A stretch of DNA of 64,000 bases from Phascolarctos cinereus (taxonomy: Eukaryota > Chordata > Mammalia > Diprotodontia > Phascolarctidae), in NCBI RefSeq assembly GCF_002099425.1, contig NW_018343964.1, positions 17,728,501 through 17,792,500 of the forward strand, written 5' to 3'. A program made the position numbers and the translations under genes. Under the pieces are notes generated by a model that had not been told where the DNA came from, searched no databases, and saw only the letters and a program-made list of their open reading frames with translations. Shown here piece by piece: positions 32,560 to 43,248 of this stretch (its first letter is position 1; each line of letters opens with the position of its first letter).

Positions 32560-33020
32560 AATGTTTACCTTTTTTTAATGTTTCTCTTGACTCCTCTGTT
32601 TGTATGTTAAATTTTCTGTGAAGCTCTGGTCTTTTCATTAGGAATGCTTGGAAAATTTCTATTTCATCAATGATCCCATTCTCCCCCGGTAGGATTATGC
32701 TTAGTTTTGCTGGGTATGTTATTCTTGGCTATAAGCCTAGATCTTTTGTCTTCTGGAATATCATATTGCAAGCTCTCTGCTCCTTTATAAGTGGCTGCTA
32801 AATTTAGTGTGGCTCCTCGGTACCCGAATCCTTTCCCCTCTGGTTGCTCCTTCTCTCTGATTGCTTGAGGTATATTTTTCTTTACCTGGGAGCCCTCAGT
32901 TTTGGCTATAATGTTCCTGGGGAAAGAGTCTAGGTTCTTTTTTTGGTCATGACTTTCAGGTAGCCCAATAATTCTTAAATTTCCTCTCCTCAATCTGTTT
33001 GCAGGTTAGTTGTTTTTGCT
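32560..33020 (-). mobile_element. L1 LINE ORF1 fragment
   Basis: The minus-strand frame (32667-32993) starts RRGNLRIIGLPE, matching the L1 ORF1 RRxNIRIIGIPE motif at the start of the RNA-recognition domain. It continues with the expected Ile/Lys-rich sequence but diverges later. The L1 body is absent on both sides, so this is an isolated internal fragment. Confidence 0.7.
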
Positions 33021-33317
33021 GCGAGATACCTTACATGAATATAATGATATATGAATACAAGATGAATTCTTCTTTTAGAAGTCTTCTTCTGGATCATTCT
33101 TTCAACATTTTCTGGCTCCCATTGTAGCACTGAGATGGTCTACCTACTAACCCTCACCCTACATGACAGGATCACCTCCTTTATAGGTTACATACTTCCT
33201 TGTTGGCAATATGCTGCTGCATCCTTATATTCATGCTGGGTCTTTTCATTGTCCTTTAAATTTACCTTATATTTGCATCAACATTACACTTTCCAAAATA
33301 TTTGAGATTCTAGTTTT
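33021..33317. other. Intergenic, nothing recognised
   Basis: No feature I can name. Confidence 0.35.
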
Positions 33318-33530
33318 TAAAAAATAGCTAGCAGTTATATAGTGCCTTGAGGTTTACAAAGCACTTTATATATATTCTCTCATTTTTTATCCGTACAGCA
33401 AAGTTAGGAGAAAACTGAGACAAACAGGGGCTAAATGATTTGCCAGGGTCACAAGTATTAAGTATCTGAGACTGGATTTGAACCCAAGCTATCTCCCGAC
33501 TCCAAGTACAATTCTATCCACTGTGAAACT
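33318..33530 (-). repeat. CORE-SINE/MIR-type SINE
   Basis: 'tatatagtgccttgaggttt', 'acaaagcactttatatatat', 'gatttgccagggtcacaag', 'ctggatttgaacccaagct' in inverted order. Confidence 0.78.
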
Positions 33531-33779
33531 GAGGTTCCAAAGTTGAATGACTTAGTGAAGTGAGCATAGTTAGTGGCTGAACTTTGGGTTTTGGACTCTC
33601 AGCCCGTTTATTTCTGCTAACTATATTATGCTACCTACTACAGCGATAGAATTCCTTTCTTCCAGGAAGTCTGGAGTTGGGTTTATTTTTCAACTAACAA
33701 AAGATAAGGTAAAACTTTCTGAAATTTGTCTTAGTACCCCATCTACCTTCACCTTATATTGCTAGATTAATCCTATTTA
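33531..33779. other. Intergenic, nothing recognised
   Basis: A weak MIR-like piece ('aatgacttagtgaagtgagc') at the left; otherwise nothing. Confidence 0.35.
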
Positions 33780-34075
33780 CATGTAAAGATAGTTTTAACA
33801 TTCATTTTTGTGAGATTGAGTTCCAAGTTTTTCTTCTTCCCTTCCTTCTCACTCCCTTCCCCGAGACAGCAAGCAATCTGATATAGGTTACACATGCACA
33901 ATCATGTTAAACATATTTCCACATTAGTCATATTGTGAAAGAAGAGCCAGAACAATAGGTGAAAACCACAAGAAGGAAAAAGCAAAAAAAGTGAAAATAG
34001 TATGCTCCTATTTGCATTCGATTCAAACTCCATAGTTCTTTCAATGAGAGGCATTTATACTTCATATAGTTAGAA
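33780..34075 (-). mobile_element. L1 3' UTR fragment
   Basis: 'caagcaatctgatataggtt', 'aaacatatttccacattagt' and 'ccatagttctttcaatgag' recur, diverged, in the L1 at 57960-58160 ('gcacaatctgatataggttt', 'aaacatattttcacattagt'). Both are antisense L1 3' UTRs. Confidence 0.7.
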
Positions 34076-35774
34076 TGGATCTAAGTTTCTAAGGTGGAGG
34101 ATGTCGGAATAGTTTTATTCCCCCTTCCTCTCCCAAGTGCCTGAATAGAGAATAAATTATATTATTGCCTCAAGAAATGCATGGTGATAAGCAGGGCTAC
34201 TAAATGATGTGGAAAAAATACAAAGGAAAAAGTATCAAAGGGAAAGAGAAGTGATGGCAGCTGAGAAGTATGACCTGACAGTTTAGCCCTTATCTTACAT
34301 GAAGGAGATTAGCAACAAAATATTGGAGAGCTCTAGGAATTTGTCCTTGTCTTGTCTTTGAAACTGGTGGACTGGGGTAGCTATTCAACACATATGGAAA
34401 AAGAGAGGGAAAAAATTAGCTCTTGACTTCACCTTCAACCAGCAGGTAATCATGGGTCAAGAGAGTCTTTCGGGTAGGGAGAGTTTGCATTCAGACTGTT
34501 ACACTAGGGTTTTACATACATATATGGGACTAAGGTTGTTTATGCAAGAGTGTTTAGTTTTCCTCATTTAAATAAGTCTTTCTCTTGTAATATTGTGAGT
34601 TATGTGCTTATGAGTAAGGAATTGGAATTAGTATGCTGACATGTGGAAGGGGGTGGGAAGGTAGTAGGATAATAAGTATACATTTTCCCAGGTTTCCTGG
34701 ATAGGGGCTATGAATCAAAAGAAAAAGAAAATTTCTCCAACCCCTTTATGTTACGAGAGTTATTGACATAAGGGTTACATTAGCAATAACCTCTGTGGCA
34801 GCTGAGGCCTTTTGCTGCTGTTACCATCCTCTTGGGAAAATCTTGACTGGACAACTCTGAAGAAATAGCTCTGTAACAGTTTTGACACCAAAAAAGTCAT
34901 CCTCAGGGAATCTAGACACACCCAGTCAGCTTCAGCTCTGACCCTTCAAATCTATTTTTACAGAAACAATTTCCACAAAGCTAGCAAAACAGATATTTGC
35001 TCATTTTTTCTCTTTCTCTTATTGTTTATTCTCCCTCCTTCTCCCAGCTGATGCCCTCCAACTTTCATGTCATTCTTTCGTTCTCCTTTTTTTTTTTTTA
35101 TCAAGGGCATTTCCTCCAAAGGTCTGATACCTACCTCAAACATAATGATGTAGCCCTCTTCCCCACCAACCCATACACCTCTTCCTTCTCTAACTCACAA
35201 TTAGTAATTATAAATTTAGATGTTTAGAGAATGAAAAAGGCTTGGTGACTCTGACCAGATAGATCAATCCTTTTCACCCAGAGGAGGACTGGGAGTATAA
35301 CCAAAAGAGAAAGCCAGAAGAACTGATGTATACCCATGAGTATAATCTCAGACCCTAAAGAGATCCAACAACCAGTGTTTAGCTTCATTTGACCTATTCA
35401 TAATGGTATATTCCAAGTTACCTGGAGTCTGCTTACCCCAAATGTTGGTCATCTGTAAGAAGCTCCAACTTCCTTTTCCACCTTGATATAAAATTGCATA
35501 GCCCCTAACATTTGTAGGTTATCTAGGAGTTATTCATTATTTGGATATAGCTATTTCCTGTTGTTGTGTTGTACTTAGGGCTCCATTTCCCTAAAACAGA
35601 TCAAAAAGGGGTTCTGGAATATCAGTGAGGCAATGGTAGTCAAGTCTTATGTGAGACAATATATCTGATCAATTGGTTTGTAAGTGTCAATAAGCCTTAA
35701 CTTAGTGTGAGATTTTGTGTATGATCCTTGAAATTCCAGACCTGACAATCAGTGTTAAGAAAAGTCACATTAGG
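34076..35774. other. Intergenic, about 1.7 kb, nothing recognised
   Basis: No gene, RNA gene or nameable repeat; a poly(T) run at about 35088-35099. Small frames at 34958-35227 overlap on both strands. Confidence 0.45.
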
Positions 35775-35985
35775 ACAGAGACATCAGACTTCTGGCCTAT
35801 GGACCACTTGTTGCCACAGACCTCCCAAGTTCAGTCTAAACCAAGTGTAATTGGGAAACATCTAACAAAATAAATAAAAATAATATTCAACATAGGTAAT
35901 ACTAATTTGTGGATTTTTTTTTTAAAGTTAATGTATGGTCTTCAGGGAATCATTTCTATTTGAGTTGGAAACCATTGCATTAGAG
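35775..35985. repeat. Old interspersed repeat, probably a non-autonomous DNA transposon
   Basis: The sequence 'gtgtaattgggaaacatcta', 'acaaaataaataaaaataat', 'atgtatggtcttcagggaat' and 'tttgagttggaaaccattgc' matches my memory of a common marsupial repeat ending in 'ttgagtttgacacc'. Its family name is not certain. Confidence 0.4.
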
Positions 35986-36434
35986 AACTTACCTACCCAT
36001 CCATCTAGCATATAGAAACCTTCCTAAGACATGAACTCCACCTCTCTAAAGAGAATCATGGACACATATTCTACATCAGAGCAAACAAATACCATTCTTC
36101 AGCTTCTCAGCTTTCTTTCCACGGCTTCACTTCTTTCTCTTTTCTGATTGGTCTCCTTAGGTGACAAACTACAACGTAGTACTCAATATAAACATCCCTT
36201 AGTACTTACTATAAGCATTTTATTTCCCAAGTCCAGAGTTTAAGAATTTGACTTAGATGTGTTCTGCACACATTTAGATTGACAGTATAGGATTGTCAGT
36301 TCTAAAAGCAGAATGACATAGCAAGTCATGAACTGAAATGATAAGCCCCCGACAAATGCATTTGTTCCTGTTCAGCTCTTAACCCACTGATTCTGGTTCT
36401 CCAAATCCTATTCAGACCCTCATGTCCCCACTCA

Positions 36435-36590
36435 ACACCTACATCTCCCATGTGGTTCAATGGAAAAAGTACTAGCTCTACAGGCAGAAGATTTAAATTT
36501 AAAGCCTGCCTCCAAAGTTGACTACCTGTGAGACCTGGTTCAACTCCCTCATCTTCTCTGGGTCTCAATTTTCTTGTCCTGAGCTCCCCA
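36435..36590 (+). repeat. MIR-type SINE
   Basis: 'tggttcaatggaaaaagtac', 'aggcagaagatttaaattta', 'tgagacctggttcaactccc' and 'tcttctctgggtctcaattt' are the sense MIR order. Confidence 0.65.
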
Positions 36591-36604
36591 AACAGTTATA
36601 ATTT

Positions 36605-36760
36605 ATATGATCAATGCCTAATATTATTTTGCCATTACATGTGTGAGTTTTATCTCCCTAAGAGACAAACTTCCTAACTTTCTTTGTATTCCTCCTAGGA
36701 TTTACCATAGTGCCAAGCAAAGAGAAGGTGCTCAGAGCAAGTACTTGGGCATTTCAATTC
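36605..36760 (+). mobile_element. L2 3' terminus, decayed
   Basis: 'tttaccatagtgccaagcaa' and 'gaaggtgctcagagcaagt' suggest a sense L2 end. Weak. Confidence 0.4.
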
Positions 36761-36789
36761 TCTCTCATCCATCAATCTTGGATTAGGTG

Positions 36790-37295
36790 AGAGGAACAGT
36801 TAACTGTCATATACTGATGTTCAATAGCCAGCTATATTTATAGATTTTTCCCAAGGAAATTACAGGTACAACGACCCAAAGAGAGGAAATACCTCTTTGG
36901 GGTCTAGCTTCTAGGATAGAACTCATTCTATATGAGCCAGATATATGGATGGATAGGCCATGGATTACCACAGGAAATGGCATAAAACACCTCATCAATG
37001 ACTTGTATGACAGGAAAAGGAAGTGGCTTGGTCATAGAGTAAGAACTAAGAATAACAAATAGATAGCTGTCATGTTAAAGTGGTACCCATAAAATATCAA
37101 AATAATCAGGGGGAAGATTTCAGCACTTTGAGAGTGTATACTAAGAAGTGTTTATGGAAGAAAATGGGTAGATTCTCATAGAATAAAGGGAGGTCGTTGG
37201 GTTGTGGTGTAGACTGTTCAGGAAGTGCAATACATAAGAGAATGGATTCACTGAAGTAGTTTTTTTCATAGTCAAGCAAAACAAGTATGCTGGGC
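36790..37295 (+). mobile_element. RTE/CR1-type LINE, ORF C-terminal fragment
   Basis: At about 37010-37170 the plus strand translates to RKRKWLGHRVRTKNN, then LKWYP-NIKIIRGK. This fits the C-terminal 'GHV.R..D.RW...VL.W.P...R.RGRP' block found downstream of reverse transcriptase in RTE and related LINEs. It has in-frame stops and is truncated. Whether it is the same family as the element at 16648 is unknown. Confidence 0.55.
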
Positions 37296-37306
37296 TACCT
37301 TGGAAC

Positions 37307-37528
37307 TTAGGATACTGAGTCTATGATCATGGCCCACTCCTGTTCCACATTTCCTGCCTTAATCACTTGCTTGTGGGATGAATTTTTTATCTTGGGCTGA
37401 GAAGATGTAGTTTCTGTTACAATTTTACAATCATTACTCAGTCCAAAGTTCTTCTTGGAGTCACTGTCTGAGGAACTAGGCTGAACTGCTTCCTCCTGTT
37501 CCACCAACTTGGCTTTGTCTAGAAGCAC
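37307..37528 (-). other. Unidentified 73-codon frame with protein-like composition
   Basis: A minus-strand frame rich in Ser, Lys, Glu and Asp (LLDKAKLVEQEEAVQPSSSD at its start). A possible upstream acidic run comes from the (ATC)n at 37546-37580. It has no transposon landmark and I do not recognise it. It may be a fragment of a processed retrocopy, or a chance frame. No promoter or splice signal supports expression. Confidence 0.25.
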
Positions 37529-37545
37529 TTACATTTTTACTAAGG

Positions 37546-37580
37546 TATCGTCATCATCATCATTATCATCATCATCATCA
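37546..37580. repeat. (CAT)n microsatellite
   Basis: About eleven CAT units with one interruption. Confidence 0.9.
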
Positions 37581-37589
37581 AACAACGAT

Positions 37590-37775
37590 TACAGAATCAC
37601 AGAAACTTAGAATTAGAAGGGACATCAGAAGTCATCTAATCTGATTCATATCTGATAGTAATCTCCTTATAGCATTCGTGATAAGTACTCATTTAGCCTT
37701 TGATTGAAGAGATTCATTGAGGGGAAGCTCACTACTTCCCACGCAGACCATTACATTTTGGGGTTGTTCTAACTG
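37590..37775 (-). mobile_element. L3/CR1 LINE 3' fragment
   Basis: 'cagaatcacagaaacttaga', 'attagaagggacatcagaag', 'tcatctaatctgattcatat' and 'ggggaagctcactacttccc' are the antisense L3/CR1 block. Confidence 0.65.
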
Positions 37776-37784
37776 CTTTTTGTC

Positions 37785-38005
37785 GTTCAGTTATTTTAGA
37801 CTCTTTGTGACCTGATTTGAGGTTTTCTCGGCAAAGATACTGGAGTGGTTTGCCATTTCCTTCTCCAGCTCATTTTACAGACGAGGAAACTCAGGCAAAC
37901 AGAGTCAAGCGATTTGCCCAGGGTCACAGCTAGCTATTAAGTGTCTGAGGTCAGATTTGAACTCAGGAAGATGAGTCTTCTGCCTGGTGCTCTATCCACT
38001 GATAG
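37785..38005 (-). mobile_element. Marsupial CORE-SINE (Mar1-like)
   Basis: 'ggagtggtttgccatttcct', 'ctcattttacagacgaggaa', 'gatttgcccagggtcacagc', 'cagatttgaactcaggaaga' and 'tggtgctctatccactg'. The same family as 38885-39148. The subfamily name is from memory. Confidence 0.82.
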
Positions 38006-38099
38006 GAAGTTATCTCTTATGTTAAGGTAAAATCTTCCTCTTTAGAACTTTAATCTTCTGTTCTTATTTCATCCCTGTAGAGCCAAGAAGAATATAATT

Positions 38100-38245
38100 C
38101 CTCTTCCTATTTATAGAACATCTTAAATTTTACAAGTGCTTTCCTCATACAAACCTATGCGGTAGATGTTACAAGTATTATGATTCTCATTTAACTAATC
38201 AGTAAACTGAGGCTCAATAAAGTAAAGTGGAAAGCCTTAACCTGT
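38100..38245 (-). repeat. MIR-type remnant
   Basis: 'tcatacaaacctatgcggta' and 'ctcatttaactaatcagtaa' then 'actgaggctcaataaagta' are inverted MIR landmarks. Confidence 0.6.
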
Positions 38246-38247
38246 AA

Positions 38248-38470
38248 CCCAGGAATTCTTATTCTTTTTTTGTGTCAGGATAGTCTGGGGAAGCTCAGGG
38301 ATCCCTTCTCAGAATAAAGTTTTTAAATAAATGAAGAAAATGCTAAATTTCAGTTAGATGTTAATTAAAATAAAGATGTTATTTTTTCCCCATTCTCATT
38401 CAAAGATCCCCTGAAATCTATTATGGACTCCTTGGGGGTCCATGAATCTCAGGTTAAGAGCACCACATTC
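38248..38470. mobile_element. Small hAT-like DNA transposon remnant
   Basis: It begins near 'caggaattcttattcttttt' and ends near 'ctcaggttaagagcacc'. These ends are imperfect inverted repeats of a known 'caggggttcttaacc' type. Inside is 'atcccttctcagaataaag', typical of a mammal-wide small non-autonomous repeat. The class is inferred from the ends. Confidence 0.45.
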
Positions 38471-38884
38471 TAAACATACTATGACATTTCAGAACAAGTG
38501 TTATAATGGCTTTGAAACAACTCCCTTAAAAGTATTTTTATTGCTAACTGGGATATATAAATAGTTTTGCTTCTGTTTGATCAGGAAATAAACAAACCAA
38601 AAAAAATACCTCTGATATTTCCAGTTACATAGCATAATTTCCATGGGGGGGAAATGTGAACTTCTCTCCTCAGACTGCAAACAAAAGACAATGTTGAAGG
38701 TCACTAACTAATCTTAAAACAATTACTTGTAAACTATCATTATAATCACTTACAGCTGAACTACATTCCAGATTGTAGTGGAAAAAAAAAAGAAAACTCC
38801 AAAATTGGTAAATATTGTCCACTGAGGGGCTAGTCCCACCAGAAGGCTGCTTTATATTTGGCGTGATTTGAGTGGCCTGATAAA
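38471..38884. other. Intergenic, nothing recognised
   Basis: No feature I can name. Confidence 0.4.
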
Positions 38885-39148
38885 GGCCTTTGTTGTGGCT
38901 GCTCAGTCATTCAGTTATGTCTAATTATTTATGATCCCATATGGAATTTTCTTAGCAAAGACATTGGAGTGGTTTGCCATTTCCTTCTCTACCTCATTTT
39001 ACAGATTGAGGAATTGAGGCAAACAGGGTTAAGTGAATTTCCCAGAGTCACATAGCTACTAAGTGTCTGAGGCCGGATTTGAACTCATGAAGATGGGTCT
39101 TTTCAGTTCTAAGTCCAGTGCTCTATCTTCTGCACCACCTAGCTGCCC
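38885..39148 (-). mobile_element. Marsupial CORE-SINE (Mar1-like), full length
   Basis: 'gctgctcagtcattcagtta', 'ggagtggtttgccatttcct', 'ctcattttacagattgagga', 'cggatttgaactcatgaaga' and 'tgcaccacctagctgccc'. It pairs with the copy at 37785 and keeps the SINE head. Confidence 0.9.
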
Positions 39149-39164
39149 AGGAGAAAATTAGGGC

Positions 39165-40265
39165 TTGATAAATAGATCTGCAAATCATCTGCATAGAGAT
39201 GATACTTGAACTCAAGGAATCTGATAAGACCACCAAGTGAAGAAAAGAACCCAGGACAAAACCTTGCGGAACACTTATGATTAGTTGGCATGAACCAGAT
39301 GGTTTTGAGGAGTGGTCAGACATATAGAAGGAGAACCAAGAAAAAGCAGTGTCATGAATACCTGAAGAGAAGAGAGTATTCTAGAGAAGATGGTGGCTGA
39401 TAGTGTCAAAGACCACACAGAGACCAAGAAGAATGAGGATTGAGAAAAGGCCTTTTGATTTGGCAATCAAGAGCTCTTGGAGAGGAGAGTTGGAGAGAGG
39501 AGTTTTAGCTGAATGGTAAAGTGAAAAACCAGATTGCTCAGGGTTTAGAGTAGAGTTAGAAGAAAAGTGAAGGCACCAACTAAAGGTTGTTTTCACCAGT
39601 TTAGCTATATGAAAGAGGAGATGTATAGAATGATAGGTTCTTTGGATCAAGTGAAGGGTTTGTTTTATTTTTAGGATGAAGAAGTCATATATATGTTTGT
39701 AAACAGCAGGGAAGTGGCCTGTTCAATATGATGACAGAAACTGAATGGAATAAGATCAAGGTTGCATGGAGAGAGGTTTGCCCTGAAAGGGGAAGGGCTA
39801 CTTCTCCATGTGAGACAAGGATAAGAGAGGGAATAGTGGGGAAAGACATCTGAGTGATTTGGAATGAGGAGTAGGTAAGAACAGTTAGCTCTCTGAGAGC
39901 AGTCTTGATTTTTTTCAGTAAAGCATGAGGCAAGGTCTTCACTTGAGAGGGTGGAGAGAGGAGGTGCCATGAGAAGCTTGAGGACAAATGGAAGGGTCTG
40001 GAATTGTCATTGTGGTGAACAGAATAGTGAATCAATTAGGGGGGGTGTAAAAGGGTTGCCTTGTTGCAGTGAGGGCCCAGTTGAGATTAAATAATATAAA
40101 TTTATAGTTGCCCCAGTGAACACATTTTCATGACTTTTTTCCCAGCTCTGTTCAGCAGTACATGAATAGGAGAGAAAGCAGAGCATGGCGGGAGTAATCC
40201 AAGGCTTGGGCTTGGCAAAGCATAGTAGGATAAGATAAGGGGTCAAGAGACTTGAGTGAAGAGGA
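39165..40265 (-). mobile_element. L2 LINE ORF2, reverse-transcriptase region
   Basis: The minus strand encodes SKGLFSILILLGLCVVFDTI (in the frame 39381-39650), the L2 'FSVLILLDLSAAFDTVDH' block, and nearby VPQGFVLGS (frame 39123-39323), the 'VPQGSVLGP' block. Frames are broken between blocks. The copy is 5' and 3' truncated. Confidence 0.85.
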
Positions 40266-40450
40266 TAGTATGGAGCTGAACAATTTACAGAGCAGTTTCC
40301 CTCACAATTCTCTTAGATGGGTTGTGTAAATACGTTTATTTTGCAAATGAAAAAACTGAAGCTTAGGAAATTAAGTGCTTTTCTCATGATCACAGAGGTA
40401 GCAAGTAGGAGAATCTAACCAGGTATCTCTGTTCTGAAGCCATGCTATTT
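40266..40450 (-). repeat. MIR-type SINE, decayed
   Basis: 'ttttgcaaatgaaaaaactg', 'aagcttaggaaattaagtgc' and 'ttttctcatgatcacagagg' are inverted MIR landmarks. Confidence 0.6.
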
Positions 40451-41598
40451 CCACTGGGTCCTTCCTTAGGTGTCTCCCAGACTTAGTCAATTTCACAATT
40501 TTTCCAAGGGCATTTATGATACAGATCTTCCAGAAAAGGTTAAGGCAGTCATTCAGAGCAATATTTATTTGGCTGAAGTATTTATCAAGCCTTATCTTTG
40601 CCCATTGTTCTCAGACAGTGGCAGGGGAGAGGGGAGGGTTCTCTCTTTCTTTCCCTCTCTCTTGCTTCCTGCTTTTTCCTTGGCTTTGCTCTCTTCAAGT
40701 GCCATTAAAAAAACAATAACACTGACTTTTTCATGAAGCTTTTCACAGAAGTCAAATTAAAACCTTTAAGGTTTGGCAACATCAGGGGGAAAATCTTAAG
40801 CACTCTTTGGCAAGAGTTATTATTCCATTCACCCAGTGTGTCACACCTGTGGACAACTTGAGAATTTTTGGGTCTCTTCCCTTTTTTTTGACACTGTTCC
40901 TTCCAGTCCCTCTAGGTACCAGTTCTATATCACATTTGTCTTTTGAAGTGCCTCAGGCCACTATTATTCTCCTAAATCAGTGGAGGAAGAATGAGCTGGA
41001 AAGGAAGAACTCAGTGTGTGTTACCTGTGCAACCTATTACCAGCCGAGAATGAAAATCAATGGAAGAGGCAAATTCACACTGGTGATCAGTTCAACAAAG
41101 ACCCTTCACTCTAGCACATGAGGGACAGTTTTTGTGGGCTGGTTGCTGCTTGCATAGGGCAGCCATGAGGTTTGCTCAAGGCTGTGAATCCCAAGGAGTC
41201 CCCATCTCTCCAGAGCAATCTGGAAATACTCTTCTTCCTTATCTATGTAAGTTCTATATGTCACCTGGATTGCTGCGCTGGTGGGTCGAAACCCAAGACA
41301 AGGTTCCTCTGCTAGAAAGCCCACTGGTTGGTGTCATCTGTAGGTAAAGAGGATAGTTATGAGAACTGGAAGGAGCTGCTTAGATGAATAACATTCACAA
41401 GGCAGTAAAGGAAACCTAGCTGCAGACTACTAGGGTAGCATACTTCCAAAAACATGTGTCTGAGTCAATTGTTTCTCACATCAGGCAGTTAATTACCAGA
41501 GGCGGTTCTATTGCTATGGTTTTGTTGTTAGTCACCCAGTTCAATTTTTTTCCCCCTGTGCAAATACCTTAAGAGAAAACTAAAATACATTGACACAT
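40451..41598. other. Intergenic, repeat-poor
   Basis: The plus frame 40807-41121 (104 codons) has no recognisable domain. No repeat landmarks from about 40740 to 41500. May be single-copy. Confidence 0.4.
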
Positions 41599-41794
41599 CA
41601 ATGAGTGCATTTGTTTGTTTGTTTTTTTGTTTGTTTTAGGCAATTGGGGTTAAGTGACTTGCCCAGGGTCACACAGCTAGTAAGTGTGAAGTGTTTGGTC
41701 TGAGGCTGGATTTGAACTCAGGTCCTCCTGACTTCAGGGCCGGTGTTCTATCTATCCACCGTGCCACCTAGCTGCCCCCAATGAGTGCATTTGT
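41599..41794 (-). mobile_element. Marsupial CORE-SINE with intact target-site duplication
   Basis: The inverted SINE (41615-41778) runs from a T-rich tail through 'ggcaattggggttaagtgac', 'tggatttgaactcaggtcct' and 'gtgccacctagctgcccc'. It is flanked by a perfect direct repeat CAATGAGTGCATTTGT (41599-41614 and 41779-41794). The perfect duplication and well-kept consensus suggest one of the younger SINEs here. Confidence 0.95.
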
Positions 41795-41799
41795 ACACA

Positions 41800-41850
<51 letters not shown>
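41794..41850. repeat. (AC)n microsatellite beside a SINE
   Basis: About 28 AC units with one CATA interruption, starting right at the SINE's target-site duplication. Confidence 0.96.
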
Positions 41851-41851
<1 letters not shown>

Positions 41852-43140
41852 AATGTCCTTATTGCTTTGTCATAGAATGGGGCATTAAAGCACATTTGAA
41901 TTATCTTTGCATAGCTATATAATGAATTGGTAGTATAAGAAAGCATGTACCCTGTCCTTTCATTACTGTACGTTATTGAATATTTACCTATGTGCACTTT
42001 CTTTTGGCTCTTTTAACTAAGCTAATTAGGTAGTTTTCTAGAGAGAATGAGCAAAAAACAGTGTCTAAGTGAAATACAGCATTTCATGATACCAAAGGCA
42101 ATACTACAAAGAGTTTCCCTGGAGGAACTGATTTCAAGAATGCCTACACAACAAACTTTATTTTTAGATGCATCAAACTACTCAGTGATAGCTCAGGTAG
42201 CTACAGAGCATGCCTGCCTGCTGCTTACTCTTTTTATGTTAATAGATTAGCATTAGAGGGAAATGTTCCCTCTTGACGTCCTGTGATTGCCACACAAGAT
42301 GGAGATGCATTATATAGGTGAATGCAAATGGTTTTTTTTTTAAATAAAAGCTTCTTGTTTTAATTGGAATGATTTTCCACTCTAAGCTAAGAGTTTTGAA
42401 ATGTTCATTGCAGTCAAAAGTGGTGGGGATGAAGAAAAAAAGTGGTGGGGATGGTCACTTGATGCCCCAAGAAGACTTTGGTCCAATTAAATCAATAACT
42501 TATTATGTTCCCCTTCCCCCAGCAACTTAAACAAAAACAATTTACTGGCTTTTACTCTTTAATCTTAACAATGATCTGAAGGGCACCAAGAAGGATATTA
42601 AATGAGGTATTAAAAACTAAGAAACTTACTCAAGTTAGCACAAAGAAAAGCAGAAGAAAAATGTGAGAAGAATGTAAAGTTGTGTTTGTATGAGGACTTT
42701 GGGCAAGTGAAACTCTAGAAATAACAATTGGTTCAGAAAGGAATTCTTCTCCTAGCCACAACTCCCAGGATCATGAGCATATAGCCACTAGAGCATTATG
42801 GTTCTCTGAAAGTGATTCAGTTAAAAAACCAAAACAACGATGAGCTCCAGCAATAGAAAGAGAGGTAATAAATAAAGGCTGGTGAGCAAATGGACTTTAA
42901 CGATGGAGAAGTTTAGCTTAGTATGAATATATAAACTGTTAGAATGGCTTTTATATATTGATAATTATTTTTTAAATAACCTTAGAAATACAGACTGATT
43001 ATGGATGACTTTGGGTTATAGGGACCTATCTGGCATATTTGGCATCAGATTTGGGTTACTAACGCCAACCCCCTAAACCAGGAACAAAACCCAGAGGAAA
43101 ACACAGAGCAAAAAGGTAGATGTGTTCTGTTCTGTTTGAT
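41851..43140. other. Intergenic, repeat-poor
   Basis: No transposon landmark from about 42000 to 43140. A/T-rich, with TAATTAG-type motifs near 42023. No coding frame of note. A possible regulatory stretch, unproven. Confidence 0.4.
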
Positions 43141-43180
43141 AGTTTAGCAGTCATCAAAAATAGCCTGTGCTCACTTTGAG

Positions 43181-43182
<2 letters not shown>

Positions 43183-43246
<64 letters not shown>
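43183..43246. repeat. (GA)n microsatellite
   Basis: About 32 GA units. Confidence 0.97.

Positions 43247-43248
<2 letters not shown>

Noticed and set aside
39381-40246. Several minus-strand frames of 79-116 codons
   Set aside because: They contain L2 reverse-transcriptase blocks or are other strands and frames of the same L2 fossil.
40807-41121. A 104-codon plus-strand frame in a repeat-poor stretch
   Set aside because: No recognisable domain, no splice or promoter context, and no clear codon bias. Not enough to call a gene.
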